This document shows, piece after piece, positions 63,142 through 64,000 of a stretch of DNA of 64,000 nucleotides. Under the pieces are notes generated by a model. It was not told the origin of the DNA, ran no database searches, and worked only from the letters and a program-made list of their open reading frames with translations. Every line of letters begins with the position of its first letter. Position 1 is the stretch's first letter. The position numbers and the translations under genes are program-made. This DNA is from Clostridium sp. 'deep sea' (GTDB lineage: Bacteria > Bacillota > UBA994 > PWPR01): the NCBI RefSeq assembly GCF_014931565.1, contig NZ_CP063353.1, positions 2,666,001 to 2,730,000 of the forward strand, in the 5' to 3' direction.

Positions 63142-63183
63142 GTAAATTACGAGTAAGGGGTCAGGCCCCTTATTCGTAATTTA
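63142..63183. repeat. Long imperfect palindrome
   Basis: AAATTACGAGTAAGGGG and CCCCTTATTCGTAATTT flank TCAGG, giving an 18-bp stem with one mismatch. There is no T-run. Confidence 0.75.
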
Positions 63184-63362
63184 GCATGTGCTTTACCAAT
63201 ATTGTTTGCAATAACAGTCATGTTGAGGCCATACTCCCGTAAAGCTAGCCATACGTTAGATAATTATAGATATTAGCCCTAAAATGTAAATTAATACTAT
63301 TGTTGTAGCCTAAATAATATATTATGATACATATAGTATTATTTAATAAAGGGGGGAGATTA

Positions 63363-64000
63363 TTGCTTCAGTTAAAAAAAGATATGGAGCTCCAGTTCGA
63401 GAAACCTAAGGTTAAGTTTACTGTTAAAAAGATACTATTCACTATTGTTTACGCTCTTTTATTACAGGCTGTTATTGTAGTATTAATTGGCTCGGTTCTA
63501 GGAACTAACTCAACCTTTATGAAAACACCTGCTGGTAAACTAATCATTAACTTTATTACTGCGGCTACCTTTATATTAGGTGTTTGCGTAATATATAATC
63601 CAACTAAAATTTACAATGAACTATTTAAACAAAACCTAAATATTAAGGTAATATTTAGTGGCTTAAAATGGGGTCTAACAGCGTTTTTAGCTGGATGGCT
63701 GACAAATTGGTTAACATACACAATATATAGCCTAATCGCAGTCAATCCTGAGCCGCAATCAGCCTCACTATTACTTAATTCTTTATCTAATAAACTATTT
63801 GTACCAGCAATAATACTTGTGGGTTTTATAGCACCATTATACGAAGAGTTAGTTTTTAGAGGCCTTATTCAAAGAACCATATCGCAGTATACCTCACCGC
63901 TATTAGGGGTTATAGGAAGTGGATTTTTATTTTCAATAAGCCATTTTGATTTGTACCAAATACCAGGGCTGTTTGTAATGTCATTGTGTTTTAGCATTAC
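63363..64000 (+). CDS. CPBP family intramembrane endopeptidase (cut by window end)
   Basis: At least 212 residues, continuing past the window. The TTG at 63363 has GGGGGGAG six bases upstream; the first ATG is 63384, in frame. About six transmembrane segments precede the active-site motif YEELVFRG near 160 and HFDLYQ near 195. It is a paralogue of the protein at 40495-41229. The frame is open to base 64000, so the C-terminus is missing. Confidence 0.85.
   Translation, partial: MLQLKKDMELQFEKPKVKFTVKKILFTIVYALLLQAVIVVLIGSVLGTNSTFMKTPAGKLIINFITAATFILGVCVIYNPTKIYNELFKQNLNIKVIFSGLKWGLTAFLAGWLTNWLTYTIYSLIAVNPEPQSASLLLNSLSNKLFVPAIILVGFIAPLYEELVFRGLIQRTISQYTSPLLGVIGSGFLFSISHFDLYQIPGLFVMSLCFSI

Overview
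This window comes from an AT-rich, Gram-positive, strictly anaerobic amino-acid fermenter of the class Clostridia. The inference rests on a complete selenocysteine-dependent glycine reductase operon, a trimeric electron-bifurcating-type [FeFe] hydrogenase operon under Rex, Isc-type Fe-S assembly under an IscR-like Rrf2 regulator, RapZ/YvcK, the acetylase branch of diaminopimelate synthesis, AGGAGG-type ribosome binding sites and a type I Hol_Tox-like toxin. The species is not identifiable from sequence alone.

Layout. 0-12 kb: cysteine desulfidase-like protein, ZIP transporter, RtcB, two small membrane-anchored proteins, a glutaredoxin-like protein, an S9 peptidase, the iscR-iscS-iscU-DsrE cluster, an unknown reverse-strand gene and an iron alcohol dehydrogenase. 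12-22 kb: a lipoprotein hydrolase on the reverse strand, then rex-hydC-hydB-hydA-hydS-phosphatase, which couples NADH/ferredoxin oxidation to H2 and adds a sensory hydrogenase. 22-30 kb: a type I toxin-antitoxin locus missed by length-filtered gene calling, a B12/radical SAM protein, an amidohydrolase, a NUDIX gene broken by an ochre codon, a 2-hydroxyacid dehydrogenase, and the dapH/deacetylase pair. 30-37 kb: rapZ-yvcK, then a decayed patch bracketed by two 108-bp direct repeats, and a large cyclic-di-GMP protein. 37-46 kb: glyQS, a CPBP protease, an ankyrin lipoprotein, a zinc-finger protein, tRNA-Sec, a Crp/Fnr regulator and an MBL hydrolase. 46-50 kb: membrane protein, LysR, selD (with its own UGA codon) and coaX. 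50-58.5 kb: tandem glycine riboswitch, grdX, trxB-trx fusion, trxA, grdE, grdA (UGA), grdB (UGA), grdC, grdD. 58.5-64 kb: membrane protein, inactive-looking amidase, DEAD-box helicase, a repeat cluster and a CPBP protease cut by the window end.

How it fits together. Glycine is sensed by the riboswitch and reduced to acetyl phosphate by GrdABCDE. Electrons come from NADPH through TrxB and TrxA. SelD and tRNA-Sec in the same window supply two of the parts needed to decode the three in-frame UGA codons. The hydrogenase disposes of excess reductant, with Rex and HydS/phosphatase as redox and H2 sensors. Fe-S assembly feeds the many clusters.

The structure that genes do not explain is a set of hairpin-rich intergenic repeats. 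One type is arrays of short unrelated palindromes joined by near-constant linkers (about 21.7, 32.4, 44.4 and 63.0 kb). A second is a roughly 95-bp stem-loop family with paired base changes in its arms (51.8 kb and three copies at 62.7-63.0 kb). A third is a tandem 30-bp hairpin triplet (24.6 kb).
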